Of a stretch of 64,000 bases of DNA, positions 55,401-64,000 are shown piece by piece; position 1 is the stretch's first letter, and each line of letters opens with the position of its first letter. The notes under the pieces were generated by a model. The model made no database searches. It saw only the letters and a program-made list of their open reading frames with translations, and had not been told where the DNA came from. Position numbers and translations under genes: made by a program. The DNA is from Cupriavidus oxalaticus. GTDB lineage: Bacteria; Pseudomonadota; Gammaproteobacteria; Burkholderiales; Burkholderiaceae. The stretch covers positions 3,249,501 to 3,313,500 of the forward strand of contig NZ_CP038635.1 in assembly GCF_004768545.1 (NCBI RefSeq), given 5' to 3'.

Positions 55401-58400
55401 AGTGGATCAATGCCCTGCTGGACAAGACAGCGAGCATCAGCGTTGGCATCGATGCCGTGAGCGGGGTCCTTAATTCGGAGAAAGCGCAGGCGAAGCTCGA
55501 ACTGAAGCGCTTCGAGGAACGGCTAGAGGCCCTGCGCAAGGCCATTGGCGAAGCCGCGTCGAACGTCGCCAACATGCAGCCAGACTTCGACTACCAGGTG
55601 CTTCAGCCCTACGTGCAGCGCGTGCTCGGCATCGCCCATGCTCTCAGGCAAATGTTTCAGGCTGCCAGCGAACCCAACGTGCCCGCGCGGATTCGCCGGA
55701 TGTACGCCGCAGCCAGCCCGCTTTATGAATGGATTGCGCCAACGCTGCCAACATCGCAGTCCGGAGACCAGACAGCCAGCCTGATCAAGGCCGGCGACGT
55801 ACGCGACCAGATCGAGAAATGGGTGAAGGCTATCCGGAAGGACGACGCAACCGCCGTCTACGGCAAGCTGACCACGACCTTCCCGAAAGACCAGAAGGCG
55901 CAAGCGCCGGGGGAAACACCAAACGATGTCGTGCAGGACGTCACCGTGGACCGCACGTTCGCTGCCAGCCTCTCAGCCCATTTCGGGGATTCGGCGTCCA
56001 TCGACGCAATCGTCCTGATCCCGCCCATGCTCCGCGACCTGGTCACCAGGTACGCGCACAAGCTGCCCGGGCAGGTGCAGACGGATTTGAATGTCATCGC
56101 CGATGACATCACCGCCGTCGTCGCCCGAATCAGCTTCGCCTACCAGCGCCTGCTGGCCGCGACCGACCAGGCCCTTGGCGACCTGGACAAGATGACGCGT
56201 GTCGGCACGCGCGTTGTCGACGTCCTGGTGAACCATACCATGCTACTCCGCGCGGCGGTGGAATCGCTTCAGCGCTTGCCGCAATGGCTCCCGCCGGCAA
56301 GCATTCCCGACGCCGACGCCGATCTCCGGGATGCCTTGGCCAAGGCGCGGCAAGCCGTTGCCGACGCCTGCCCCGCCTATGTGACCGCTGTGCTCAATAG
56401 CTGCGAGCGCTGGTACACCATCTACACCAATCAGCCTGGCGCATTCATCAAGGAATGGCTGCCGGGCCGCGGCGTCGAGGCCTATGACAGCACGCTCGCC
56501 ATGGTGGCGACCCGCCTTGAGCAGGCGGCACTGGCGGCAAATGCAATTCGTCAGCAGGTCGCGACCTGCCGCGAGGAAAGTGACCTGGAGAAACTGGCGG
56601 ACACCTGCGCTCCGCAGCTGATCAAGGCATTCGAGCGGGGCGGCTATGTCAGCCAGTTACAAGCGTTGCAGGCCGAGTTCGTACAGGTGCTGACGCAGAC
56701 CACTGCATGGGTGAAGTCGAAGGCGGAGATCGCCTTCCTTGATATCGTCTCGCAGATTCAGCTGGCCACGCTCTACGACACCCTGCTTCAGAATCGCAAC
56801 AAGATCTACGACGACCTTGCGCAGTTAAACGCGCAGGTGTTGCAGGAAGCGCTGCTTGTGACTTCCGGTAACGATCCGTTGACGCCGAAGAACGACCAAC
56901 TCGCGATCGACAGGGAGGCTCTCGACGCCAAGGCCGGACGATCAGGGCAATCAATCGTCGACGACGCCAAATACGACGCGATCCACAAGTTTTATGTGGA
57001 TTTCCTTGCCGGCTGGGCAAGAGGCAGTGCGTCGCCGCTGGTCGTCGCCACGCAGGTATCGCGCGCGCTGGTTGGCGAGATTCGGGCCAAGGTGGAACAA
57101 CTGCTAGATCTTGCGGCAGTGCGCGACGAAGTGGATACCTATATCCGCAAATTGTTGCCCACCAGGCGGACACTGCAATATGACTACAGCGTCGACCTGC
57201 CTACCGATGCATCCAGGGCTACCGCGGGCATCCTCGTACCTCGGGACGGCTGCAATCTCACCATCCACGCTGAAGCGGTCGTCGACCTGCTTGACAATGG
57301 CCCACCGAGCTTCACGTCGAAGGGCGAGATCGGGCCATTCAATCTGGTCCTCGTGGGCACAGCCTTTCCGGCCGTCGAAATCCAGTTTGCTGGAGCGACG
57401 TTTTCGTCCAGCATCAAGAGCGGGTCGTCGATGACAGTCCGATACACGGATTTCCGAATCCTGGAAAAATTGAAATTCCTGGACCAACTTCAATCACTGT
57501 TCACACCCAAACAGGGCAGCGGCTTCTACCTGGCGCCGCTGGCAGGCCGGCCTGGCATCGAGTCTGGATATTCGCTGAACGTCGGCACCTTCAACGTGGG
57601 CAACCTGGCGGTCTTCAACGTATCGCTGAACGCATCGGTGGTCATTCCGTTCGATGGCAGCGAGTCACGCTTTCGCGCGTCGTTGTCGCGCAAGGATGCG
57701 CCCTTCACCATCGCTGTGGCGCCATATGGCGGCAGCGGCTTCTTTGCGGTCGAAGCCAACGCCACAGGCGTGGTGGCGACCGAGGCGTCATTCGAGTATG
57801 GCGGCGCAGGCGCTTTCAGCTTTGGGCCGCTGACCGGCAGCGGCCGGCTGATGTTCGGCATCTATGTGCGCCAGGAAAAATTGACGGACGACAAGCAGGC
57901 CATGCAGCTTGCCGGCACCTTCTTTGCCGGAGGCTCGGCGAATATCTCGGTGTTTACGTTCGGCGCGTCCCTGTACGTCCAGTTGCTGCAGAAAGACGAC
58001 GCCATGCACGGCATCGCGCTCTTCACCTTCTCGTTCTCGGTTGGCTTCTACGATATCGAGTTCCACGTCCATGTTGAAAAGTCCGTCAACTGGAAGTCGG
58101 ACTCCAATTCCCAGGCAAGTGCCACGCCACCGGGCGGCGCCAGCCACACTGCCATGGCGCGCGATGATATCGGCAGCACAGCCAACCCCCAGTCGTTTGC
58201 CGATGGCGATGTCTACCTGGGCGCTGCGGCACTGCGTGAGGGCATGCTAAAGGTTGGCTGGTCTCAAGCCGCCAGCACAGCACCCAAGACACCGCCCGTT
58301 GCAGCGCCCCGGGGCGCATGCGATCAGTGCAAGGGCCAGAACGCCCAGTTGTGCGAGTGCTGCATCGAGTCTGCCGGGGCACCTGCGCTGAACGGCCGGA

Positions 58401-58495
58401 TCGTCAACAGCACCATCTGCCAGGGCCAAAGCTGGAGCGATCACCTTCGCTACTACGACATGACGTTGCAGCCCCACATGATCTTCGAACCATGA
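49430..58495 (+). CDS. Giant exported protein (about 3021 aa), function unknown
   Basis: The N-terminus MTRRTFIGSMIATGLMRPGRARSA is a Tat-type signal (TRRTFIG), so ATG 49430 is the likely start; the frame is open from 49367. Two low-complexity linkers are visible: one rich in Pro/Asp/Thr at about 387-455, and a charged Asp/Lys one at about 952-982. Residues about 1700-2550 are largely helical, with long heptad-like stretches. About 2580-2890 is strand- and glycine-rich. Near the C-terminus CDQC and CECC motifs (about 2963-2978) suggest a metal or disulphide knot. No catalytic motif or known domain was recognised. The stop overlaps the next giant gene by ATGA, so the two products are probably partners. 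Confidence 0.82.
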   Translation: MTRRTFIGSMIATGLMRPGRARSATAEDCGPRDLEFLRRKGALLIRETPAGQSQSHEWLIATAAFGPGATYTVYAKPCLKDTAYLVAIDEGSFGDGKGTLHFTLSRATSGKWQIQLRTGFWGADTKSDVVLFRDFCDAPANSQVGKPLTLTPPTAAVSKTLDTLLHRTVGAKGRMRVSFHAACTWTIQPDLARDSLAALRTLATSLQLSTIEMGWCVANSTPLPAVCTDPPVPALLGEPIGAQTGGNATQNGTTRAQIKPVFLARGTSCSASGVVPFGKAGNKTLLLKVTPSIGLQYRFFHDAWSPSAAPTVATLSGEWALALKNGDDMAFGPVCGLQGSIDFTQPAKATNATQIRMAFTLPATTQPVTSAVGRMLIAGADLPTVGADNGAAAAPAGETSQDKPSAQTTDKTDNARDAGQQPGDKPEQPPPSETPNGKPASDADTPSSPAPSTSTTLSLILRHAGGQLNQARALESCKIEQIEGTVWLKQVFLAPTHTDDSKLVFTRTPLTLLHPYNTRQSMPPSYLWLAAEANATPMASVALDNATLTIGAAQQLIWLRYRFAGMWLNVHHPGHARGQESVVLSAERPYRSKREAAATPSDAQPGTDRAARPVIVVELPPQHMMERAYFLPQLPPLPDVVLKNPTFKWNNQDYGSQPEAFLAQLRKLSPDDVTSFRLAYGESKAAQEPGGMFDKVRKKLSTTPWAGLPDDQRAYVGPYGMDPDVWAKAREVQVELFQDGLKGMMDNVITQAENQAASLQLPPNQVAQDRSKPAGFLDLLAALRQYLGTPQTTPYAANTFEAAVGLERAIGSCLPAYQQFRDFYRDWKAGYYAPLSSKADARPPVSSPIDLEFFNKNNLNWRKDKRQDDDQINAIAAYVSKIGGAEEPELRTQARYAGPTRLAFHVDGTDAQPAGKASPSIPFTLAGLTALSDLEPAVVPRARAFGAISADADANDKTRDDKKAPDENNKGNKDKRDKTPSVSQDAGTPDPRLEMLRRLRFRSGRYVTLLERLADVYTSLQAPPGMWETSIEAVSRLQLSTSQNARYMVPTNLHTRVYGTTAAQGRAHQPRQSSALLWSLDLAVSDGDVGLRAIHSPDLRPGALLHAMERDLGQRVPDSKVPPYWTNLPGVSAPPRGPRAPWAIGTNEGTPGQPSPIDLFNKLLPNHQGDNDPRKLDANKPCPTEADKLDAHPARNLLRYLCERPGAFKDPELYFRTAMDAFDRHELVLLSSAWGLPVRGRRDAAGRLQQLRTSSQVEPGDEFRLIDAESGTAIYQPRPLNVSELRLTALGATFRHDTTFVPPAGARHLALGPSFDALSIERWQHWSALGRDLFVEVVYKGFLFPLGHRASLVKRTERTFLKGPAGTIRAYLRQRMFIRVGAPRKAFPAIGQPNGGRQMPVDDITILTLTTPDIIDPTLDVANGDAVAPSGRVLSDHVGLMFWPRVAQTDGAEVRFEFTVDGLPSRMPLMFVDNVAAHNDRTMRALITQYNGIRSQTDKTPADLRTLPLGGQKHRYAPEHKPGDTSHQTHTWQLKAQGGPSSLPGASASDKGGWEGENLGFDDPLLEAAEQPPFYPAIEVAWLRIDQVDQFAGQPTPPIRAQFDGHYVAYGFPVGDADAARAVNDNGLEIYLNVLDSISLSMGGGGAYRSGGIFSPNSPIAALSRKNGPLSGKMLEHPVPGQLGNLVGAYGSRVPPATKSASPAVVTGPNASMPQAVKQFFNGDGTKLFGLVPIFKLLEAVNNWPSDQDALPKLKEFVSYGQSEATRIASDLLTPLREKLDALLAQWESLDKTLRSDTSDATKMGPADSGVIKLGLADAYPDVDSALRSLVLAVHSAADGASSARQGNGNVAWMALIGAVYESGRRLVTAIDRVGTHPLQGLAAQAGASLHSLVDGMLSAVDSNVKAWVISLSNDNAFRSVLINQCLPPGDDVIFSLPLPVLTLKWINAKFAAIEQAARPVAADLQPPLAALLAMTQDDLDAGKWTPSVVQWINALLDKTASISVGIDAVSGVLNSEKAQAKLELKRFEERLEALRKAIGEAASNVANMQPDFDYQVLQPYVQRVLGIAHALRQMFQAASEPNVPARIRRMYAAASPLYEWIAPTLPTSQSGDQTASLIKAGDVRDQIEKWVKAIRKDDATAVYGKLTTTFPKDQKAQAPGETPNDVVQDVTVDRTFAASLSAHFGDSASIDAIVLIPPMLRDLVTRYAHKLPGQVQTDLNVIADDITAVVARISFAYQRLLAATDQALGDLDKMTRVGTRVVDVLVNHTMLLRAAVESLQRLPQWLPPASIPDADADLRDALAKARQAVADACPAYVTAVLNSCERWYTIYTNQPGAFIKEWLPGRGVEAYDSTLAMVATRLEQAALAANAIRQQVATCREESDLEKLADTCAPQLIKAFERGGYVSQLQALQAEFVQVLTQTTAWVKSKAEIAFLDIVSQIQLATLYDTLLQNRNKIYDDLAQLNAQVLQEALLVTSGNDPLTPKNDQLAIDREALDAKAGRSGQSIVDDAKYDAIHKFYVDFLAGWARGSASPLVVATQVSRALVGEIRAKVEQLLDLAAVRDEVDTYIRKLLPTRRTLQYDYSVDLPTDASRATAGILVPRDGCNLTIHAEAVVDLLDNGPPSFTSKGEIGPFNLVLVGTAFPAVEIQFAGATFSSSIKSGSSMTVRYTDFRILEKLKFLDQLQSLFTPKQGSGFYLAPLAGRPGIESGYSLNVGTFNVGNLAVFNVSLNASVVIPFDGSESRFRASLSRKDAPFTIAVAPYGGSGFFAVEANATGVVATEASFEYGGAGAFSFGPLTGSGRLMFGIYVRQEKLTDDKQAMQLAGTFFAGGSANISVFTFGASLYVQLLQKDDAMHGIALFTFSFSVGFYDIEFHVHVEKSVNWKSDSNSQASATPPGGASHTAMARDDIGSTANPQSFADGDVYLGAAALREGMLKVGWSQAASTAPKTPPVAAPRGACDQCKGQNAQLCECCIESAGAPALNGRIVNSTICQGQSWSDHLRYYDMTLQPHMIFEP

Positions 58496-61400
58496 CTAAT
58501 ACCGTTGACATGACGATCGTCGCCAGGGTCATCGCCACGGGCATACGCGATGGTGCGTTGCGCGCAACGCTGCTGCTCAGTCCGGACCTGAACAACACCC
58601 ATGCCACGGCGTTCGAAGACTGGCCGGTTGCGATACTGGAACGCATCATTGACAGGAAATTCGTCCTGAACCTGAGCATCTCCCGTGCCGACAAGACGAC
58701 GGCACAGGGGACCATCCCGAGCCATGCGGTTCACCTCAAGGCGCAATGGGGGTCCACCCCGAAACGGCAGGTTTCCCACGCCTGGCTGGCGAATGCCTGG
58801 CACGGCGTGTACGGCCTGCTTCCCGGGGCTGCCGATTGGCAGCAATTGCTGGGGGACCTGCGCACCGGCGGCGCCGACGCCCCACCAGCGGATGCGAAAG
58901 CGGATACCAATGCGGCCAAGGAGACGGCCAAGGCCGCCTCCGCCGACATCCATCCTGTCTCGCATGCGGACGCTTCCGTGGCGCTGGAGATGATGCGTGC
59001 CCGCGAGCTGATCGCGACGGTCAACCTCGCTGCTGGCGTAGCCGATGCGCGCCTGGATCTTGCCCAGGCCTGTTGTTCTCCTGCCCAACAGCAAGCTGAT
59101 TATCAGTGGGACAAGGGAATGGCCGACATCAACGCCGACGTCAAGAAGGCGCTCGATGAGGGCAGAAACAGCGATGCCATTGCCGCGCTTGAACGCATGG
59201 AAGTGAAGTTGTACAAGGCGAGGCTGAAGCCGATTGACACCAAGACCGTGCCCAAGGACGCCGTGTCGTGTACCCCCACGGATACGCGCAAGGCGGTCAC
59301 CGTCAGCGACAAGCCGCCCGCCCTGACGGACAGCATCCAGACCGGACTGGCCGCACAAGCCTTGGCAAACAGCGGGGCCCAAACCCCGCCCCAGCTCACC
59401 GCGTGCAGAAGAAAGGCGCTGGCCGCCTATTTTTCGCTGCAGGCGTCTCCCGCGCTGTCCCGCCTGTTCCTTCTCGCGGTGGACGTGGAATTTCCCGTAG
59501 ACGCGTTGGAGACGCACAACATCGTAGATGGCAACGAAAAGGAAGCCTATCTTCACATCGCCTGCATGGACAGTAACGTGGGCGTGACCGGAGAAATCCG
59601 CTCGCTGACAAAGTACAGGCCAACCAGCAATGCTGACGACGCGTACTTCGGCCCCGCCAGCCATGGCGAACTGCAGTACTACTGCAACAACGGCAATGGC
59701 ATGCCGCTCCAATATGAAGGCGTGGTGCTGTCCGCCGCGCAGGCGGATGACGGCAAATCGCTGCAGTCGCGTTTCGAGATTTCCAGCCTGGACGTGCGCG
59801 CAGCCATGCAAGCCGCCCTGGAAACGGAGAAGTTGCGACGGATTGACCGCACGTTGCCGAAGACCGACCAACTCGTCAATCCTCCCGCTCGACTTGGAAG
59901 AAAGACCTATCGCTCAGCGGGCCTGACCGTGATCGACCGTCAGCGAGGCGCCGTGGCCAATCAACAGGTGGCGCGCCAGCAACGAGGCCAATCTAAAGAT
60001 GGCGTGACGCTGGGCGCCGAGGATCTGCTGATTGGCTACCGGTTCGACGTTGGCGTGCTGACCGGGCCGGCACACAGCCCGCAGTTTGCATGGCGTACGC
60101 TCTTTGCCCGCAAGCTGACATATGGAACGTCCGGCACATTCGGCAAAGAGATCAATCTCGCGCTGCAAACCCTGATGCCGCGAGAGCATGACGACCTTGC
60201 CGATACACTCGACGAAGGCTACATGGCGTTGCCCGTCAAGCAAGTTCCGCAGGATACCGCAGAGAACGGCTCGGGGGATGCCTTTACCCGCTTCGTGGAC
60301 GAGGCCATTGGCACATGGGATGGTGAGCCGATGGGCGTCGATTGCGTGGGCGACGAGGCATTCAAGCATTGCGCATCGCCGATTGGCATCGGATACACGC
60401 TCGACTTGCCCCGATCTGGCACCCAACGCCTGCCGCGCCTGCGCTTTGGCTGGCCATACCGGATTGGCGTTCGCTCGGTAATGCAGGGCGGGCACTCCGT
60501 GCCGCTCCAGCAGGCCGCGAAGATCTACACGCATCCGAGCGACCCATACATGCAGGGCATGACGGCTTACCCGCCTGCCACCTCTGCCCCGGCCAGCACC
60601 CCAGCAGCCCCCACAAGCGACCGGAAGTGCGCGGCCGAGACATCGCACCAGCAGCGCCGCTTCCTGCGGCATGAACGCATCAATGCCCCAACGCTGCTGC
60701 TTCCGTTCAAAGAGGCCAAGAATGAAAACGACAAGGGGATGGGCGCCCAGCGCGCGGGACATGCCATCGTGCGGTCGGTCAGGTTCCCGCGCTCCGATGA
60801 TGCATTGGCGCACCCCGCTGTCGTCCGCCGTATCTTTACGGTGCCGGATGTCGCACAGGCATTTGCCGCGCTGCATGGCGTGTTCGACAACATCCGCAGG
60901 CCTGGCCATCCGGGTGCCCCTGAGAGACCGGCTGGCGGACTCACTTCCATTCGGTACGATGCGCCGGGTGGCGGATTTCCCAGTGTCGAGACCACGTTCA
61001 TCTACGGGCTGGACAACGAGCCGTACGAGACTTCCCGCAGCATAGCCCGCCCGGAGCGTGCCGGTGGCGACATGGTCTACGCGTCGATCGCAGACTTGCC
61101 GGCAGCAAAACCGTCCATCAGGACCAAGCCCTACTACGCCGACCCTGCCGCAGACCTGTACGTCATCGCGCTCCGCTACGCCGGCACCCAGCAGTATGTC
61201 AGCGGTGGCACACTGACCGTTCCCATCTACCACGCCCCCAACGCCAGCCACCCCAATGCGCGCGCCCTGTGCCTGACCATTATCGCGGCACGCGGCAACG
61301 CGGTACACAAGGGTGTATCGGCGCCGGGCAAGGCGCTGTCGCTGGTGGCCCCAGCCAACCTCAAGCTGGACACGCCGCTACCGGAAACGGTGAACGCCTA

Positions 61401-63777
61401 TCTGACGATGCAACCGGGCGAAGATTTCGAGGTCGATGTCTGGTGCGCGCCCAGCGCCAACCGCCTGGCACATACCTTTGCCGTGGTGGAGGCGATTACG
61501 CTGCTCAGCCAATGTTCAGGAACACCGCACGATGGCGCGGCGTCCTCAACGGTACACAACGGATTGGCAACCCTGCTGCCTGCGCCATTCTGCACAGTCT
61601 ATGCAGAGCACCTTGCCAGGTTCGCGGCCGGTGGTGCGTCGTGCGCCGGCCATGTTGGTGCGGGTACGCTGCCTTGCGACGATGCCAACAGTGTCCGGGC
61701 GGTGGCGGCCGCGTTGCATGACGTGCTGATCCGGTGCCCGCTGGAGGAACTGGCCGGCGTGCAGAGCATGCGTGCCACCCACGCGACGGACTTCCCCTTC
61801 GGCTATCCGACGGCATATGTCGATTCGACACCCGCGGCAGACCTGCCGCGCTACGACGACAAGGACATCCAGGTCAGGCCCATCGTTGCCGCCCGGACGA
61901 TAGCGCACGACGACGGTGATACCGCGGCCTATCGTCTGGGCTATGCGCTGAACGGTGACCTGCTGCTCGACCTGCAGACCGTGGCGAGCTTCGAGATCAG
62001 GGCACTCACCGTATTCCCAGGCACGGCGCTCTGGGACGACGAACATCGAGGACGAAGCATCCGCGCGCGACGTCGCGGCGAATGGCCTAGAGAGCAGCCC
62101 GACAAGGATCGAATCGCCCCTGCCACGAAGGCCGTCACTGAAACGAAGGAGTTGTTCGGCTTCAGTGTTTCGGCGCAAGGCATTGTTACGCTGCCGCGCG
62201 CGAACATCACGCTGCTGACCGTCGACAACCTTCCGCTTCCCGGAACCATAACTACTGACACGGTGGGTCACGACAAGCATGTGTGGTCGCTCGATCGCTA
62301 CTACAAGCGCCCCGCGCCCAATTGCGATGTCCCTGCCGACTGCGTGCCGGCCGGTGACGCCAAGGGCCAGTCGACCCGCAAGGTCTCGATTGCCGACGAC
62401 GCCAGTGAGTTGGGCACGGCGGTCTATCCCCCGCCCTTCCCAGACGGCAAGGCTCGCCAGCTGTTCCTGACAATCGCCACGCGCGCCCGCCACACGCAGC
62501 TGATGCGCAAGCCGAATCGCGCGACGCAGAGCTCGCCCTATGGGCGCAAACTGCAGCCAAGCGCTGAATGGTCCGGCGCCGAGGCGGAATCCGATCCCAC
62601 CAGCACGCTTGCCGTCTGGATTCCAGCCAACCATCGTCCCGCAAAGCCGGCAGCGCGGACGCCGATCCCGCAATTCTGCTGGACGCATGACAGCCGAGCA
62701 ACCGGGCATAACACCTGGACATTCCGCGCCCTGCGGCGTGTCATCGTACGCCTGCCACTGGGAAGAGGCTGGTTCTCGTCCGGCGAAGGCGAGCGACTCG
62801 GGCTGGTCATCTGGCCGCCCTCGCTAATGGATGGCCTGGCGGACGTGACAGGCAACACCGTGACCAACGACGCGGGCCGGGCCATGGATCTGACGAATTT
62901 CGTCGACGGCGACCTGGGTCCCGGCGGCAGCTTCATCACACGTTGGGGCGGCGATCCAATTCGACACAATCGCGATACCTCGACAGACATCCTCATGCCA
63001 GCCGCCGCCTTCTGCGACGCCTCGCGGAGATCCGATGACAACGATGCCGTTCAGTTGGAATGGGAGAACGTTCCGGTGGAATCGGCCGACGCCAAATCCG
63101 GCAGAGACAACGACGATTCCGGAGACCGCCTGCCCGTCGCGCTGCTAACCTACGTTCCGCGCTTCGATATCGAAACCGAGTCGTGGTACGTGGATATCGA
63201 TCTGGAATCGAAGACGGAGGCCGAACCTTTCGTCCGCCTGGGGTTGGTACGCTACCAACGGCACGCACAATCGAAGGACGAACGGGTATCGTTCCCGGCC
63301 GTGCAGTGGACACAACTGCTGCCGCGCCGTGAAGTCAAGGTTCTGGCCCGGCAGAACGGCACGGCCTGGATCATCGAGCAAATCCACATCGAGGGCCTGG
63401 CCACGAATCCGCAGCGGCCGGGCGACGATACGCCAGACCCCGACGCTCGCCTGCAGATGCTGGTGCGTGTGGTCTGCGAGGGTACGCTATCCAACGGCGC
63501 ACTAGTCCGGCACTGTCTCTGGCAGTGCAATCTCGCCCCCCAAGGGGTCTACGCGGCGTCTACGGGCACCAACATGATGGTATGGCAACACGCCGAAGTC
63601 ACCTTGACCGAGCCTGTCCCCGCAGGGCTTTCCAACATCAGGTGGGCCGTGTTCGTCGAGGAGCGTGAGTGGCGGCGGCCGACCAGCTATCCGCATGAGC
63701 CGGTCTCCCCCGGTAGGGCGGACCTCATTGTCGAAGGCGGGCCACGGTTCCAGGCCCGCATCGATCTCATCGAATAG
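58492..63777 (+). CDS. Giant partner protein (1761 aa), function unknown
   Basis: The ATG overlaps the stop of the preceding gene (ATGA), which decides the start. No signal peptide is visible. The N-terminal 350 residues are mixed, with an Ala/Lys/Asp-rich linker near 135-160. The middle carries blocks such as RLPRLRFGWPYRIGVRSVMQGG (about 645-665) and repeated Cys residues. The C-terminal third is strand-rich, with ESWYVDIDLESKTEAEPFVRLGLVRYQ near 1565, resembling repetitive beta-sandwich segments of large surface or particle proteins. No enzyme motif was recognised. Equal base composition and coupling to the upstream giant gene point to one functional unit. Confidence 0.8.
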   Translation: MTNTVDMTIVARVIATGIRDGALRATLLLSPDLNNTHATAFEDWPVAILERIIDRKFVLNLSISRADKTTAQGTIPSHAVHLKAQWGSTPKRQVSHAWLANAWHGVYGLLPGAADWQQLLGDLRTGGADAPPADAKADTNAAKETAKAASADIHPVSHADASVALEMMRARELIATVNLAAGVADARLDLAQACCSPAQQQADYQWDKGMADINADVKKALDEGRNSDAIAALERMEVKLYKARLKPIDTKTVPKDAVSCTPTDTRKAVTVSDKPPALTDSIQTGLAAQALANSGAQTPPQLTACRRKALAAYFSLQASPALSRLFLLAVDVEFPVDALETHNIVDGNEKEAYLHIACMDSNVGVTGEIRSLTKYRPTSNADDAYFGPASHGELQYYCNNGNGMPLQYEGVVLSAAQADDGKSLQSRFEISSLDVRAAMQAALETEKLRRIDRTLPKTDQLVNPPARLGRKTYRSAGLTVIDRQRGAVANQQVARQQRGQSKDGVTLGAEDLLIGYRFDVGVLTGPAHSPQFAWRTLFARKLTYGTSGTFGKEINLALQTLMPREHDDLADTLDEGYMALPVKQVPQDTAENGSGDAFTRFVDEAIGTWDGEPMGVDCVGDEAFKHCASPIGIGYTLDLPRSGTQRLPRLRFGWPYRIGVRSVMQGGHSVPLQQAAKIYTHPSDPYMQGMTAYPPATSAPASTPAAPTSDRKCAAETSHQQRRFLRHERINAPTLLLPFKEAKNENDKGMGAQRAGHAIVRSVRFPRSDDALAHPAVVRRIFTVPDVAQAFAALHGVFDNIRRPGHPGAPERPAGGLTSIRYDAPGGGFPSVETTFIYGLDNEPYETSRSIARPERAGGDMVYASIADLPAAKPSIRTKPYYADPAADLYVIALRYAGTQQYVSGGTLTVPIYHAPNASHPNARALCLTIIAARGNAVHKGVSAPGKALSLVAPANLKLDTPLPETVNAYLTMQPGEDFEVDVWCAPSANRLAHTFAVVEAITLLSQCSGTPHDGAASSTVHNGLATLLPAPFCTVYAEHLARFAAGGASCAGHVGAGTLPCDDANSVRAVAAALHDVLIRCPLEELAGVQSMRATHATDFPFGYPTAYVDSTPAADLPRYDDKDIQVRPIVAARTIAHDDGDTAAYRLGYALNGDLLLDLQTVASFEIRALTVFPGTALWDDEHRGRSIRARRRGEWPREQPDKDRIAPATKAVTETKELFGFSVSAQGIVTLPRANITLLTVDNLPLPGTITTDTVGHDKHVWSLDRYYKRPAPNCDVPADCVPAGDAKGQSTRKVSIADDASELGTAVYPPPFPDGKARQLFLTIATRARHTQLMRKPNRATQSSPYGRKLQPSAEWSGAEAESDPTSTLAVWIPANHRPAKPAARTPIPQFCWTHDSRATGHNTWTFRALRRVIVRLPLGRGWFSSGEGERLGLVIWPPSLMDGLADVTGNTVTNDAGRAMDLTNFVDGDLGPGGSFITRWGGDPIRHNRDTSTDILMPAAAFCDASRRSDDNDAVQLEWENVPVESADAKSGRDNDDSGDRLPVALLTYVPRFDIETESWYVDIDLESKTEAEPFVRLGLVRYQRHAQSKDERVSFPAVQWTQLLPRREVKVLARQNGTAWIIEQIHIEGLATNPQRPGDDTPDPDARLQMLVRVVCEGTLSNGALVRHCLWQCNLAPQGVYAASTGTNMMVWQHAEVTLTEPVPAGLSNIRWAVFVEEREWRRPTSYPHEPVSPGRADLIVEGGPRFQARIDLIE

Positions 63778-64000
63778 CGAGAGCAGAAACGGGGCTCGCC
63801 GATGATACCGGGTGCGCCACCCCATGGCCACGCATCGGTCCCACTGGAATCAGCGTCCCACATACGTTGGGGTTCACTTTTCGGCAAATACCTGGGCGGT
63901 GTTTCGATAGTCACCACGCTGGTCGCTTTGGTGCGTGAAGGCTCACAGCTCCGTCATTTTCAAACTTCCCCACGCGTCATTTCGCAACGAGCGCTTTGAA
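63778..64000. other. End of window after the giant gene pair
   Basis: 223 bases. A 65-codon plus-strand frame (63802-63999) with a possible hydrophobic helix GGVSIVTTLVALV exists but lacks a ribosome site. I do not support it as a gene. Confidence 0.35.

Noticed and set aside
63802..63999. 65-codon frame after the giant gene pair
   Set aside because: It has no ribosome site and its composition is unlike the neighbours; a possible hydrophobic stretch alone is not enough.

Overview
The window is high-GC proteobacterial chromosome, most likely a Cupriavidus/Ralstonia-type member of the Burkholderiales. This is inferred from a UPF0182 membrane protein, a DUF1484-like small protein, a hexuronate/TRAP catabolic cluster and the codon bias. 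No rRNA or intact tRNA gene was seen. Names rest on motifs read by eye, not on database searches.

Layout. (1) 1-8832 is core-like: the start of a UPF0182 protein, a multi-helix RNA candidate ahead of a 62-aa protein, then a fused TRAP permease, its binding protein and a fructuronate/mannitol-type dehydrogenase, divergent from a mannonate-dehydratase-like enolase and a zinc dehydrogenase. (2) At 8922-8968 only the 3' part of a tRNA-Thr remains, followed by a tyrosine integrase: the left end of a genomic island. (3) 10725-29418 is a phosphorothioate-based defence locus. sspBCD-like genes run rightward. A convergent, overlapping five-gene operon carries dptF/G/H (sspFGH)-like restriction genes plus a double-GHKL ATPase and an atypical receiver protein. 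(4) 30146-34192 holds a prokaryotic viperin translationally coupled to a HicA-like protein and divergent from a large ankyrin protein. (5) 34200-44900 is a mosaic of integrative-element genes (glycine-rich protein, DUF932, YqaJ, metal-binding protein) present in two damaged copies. Between the copies lies a four-gene cassette: SNF2 helicase, ParB, HTH protein and an SNM1-like metallo-beta-lactamase nuclease. (6) 45766-47198 is a complete IS4-family insertion with a 12-bp target duplication. (7) 47361-64000 holds small orphan genes, a secreted 199-aa protein and two giant, translationally coupled proteins of about 3021 and 1761 residues with no recognised function.

How they work together. The catabolic genes fit uptake and conversion of a hexuronate through D-mannonate. 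The middle 30 kb looks like a defence island stacking DNA sulphur modification with its restriction module, ddhNTP-type chain terminators from viperin, and possibly an undescribed ParB/SNF2/MBL system. The best candidates for something new are the kinase/receiver pair inside the Ssp restriction operon, the ParB-SNF2-MBL cassette, the viperin-HicA-ankyrin locus and the giant protein pair.
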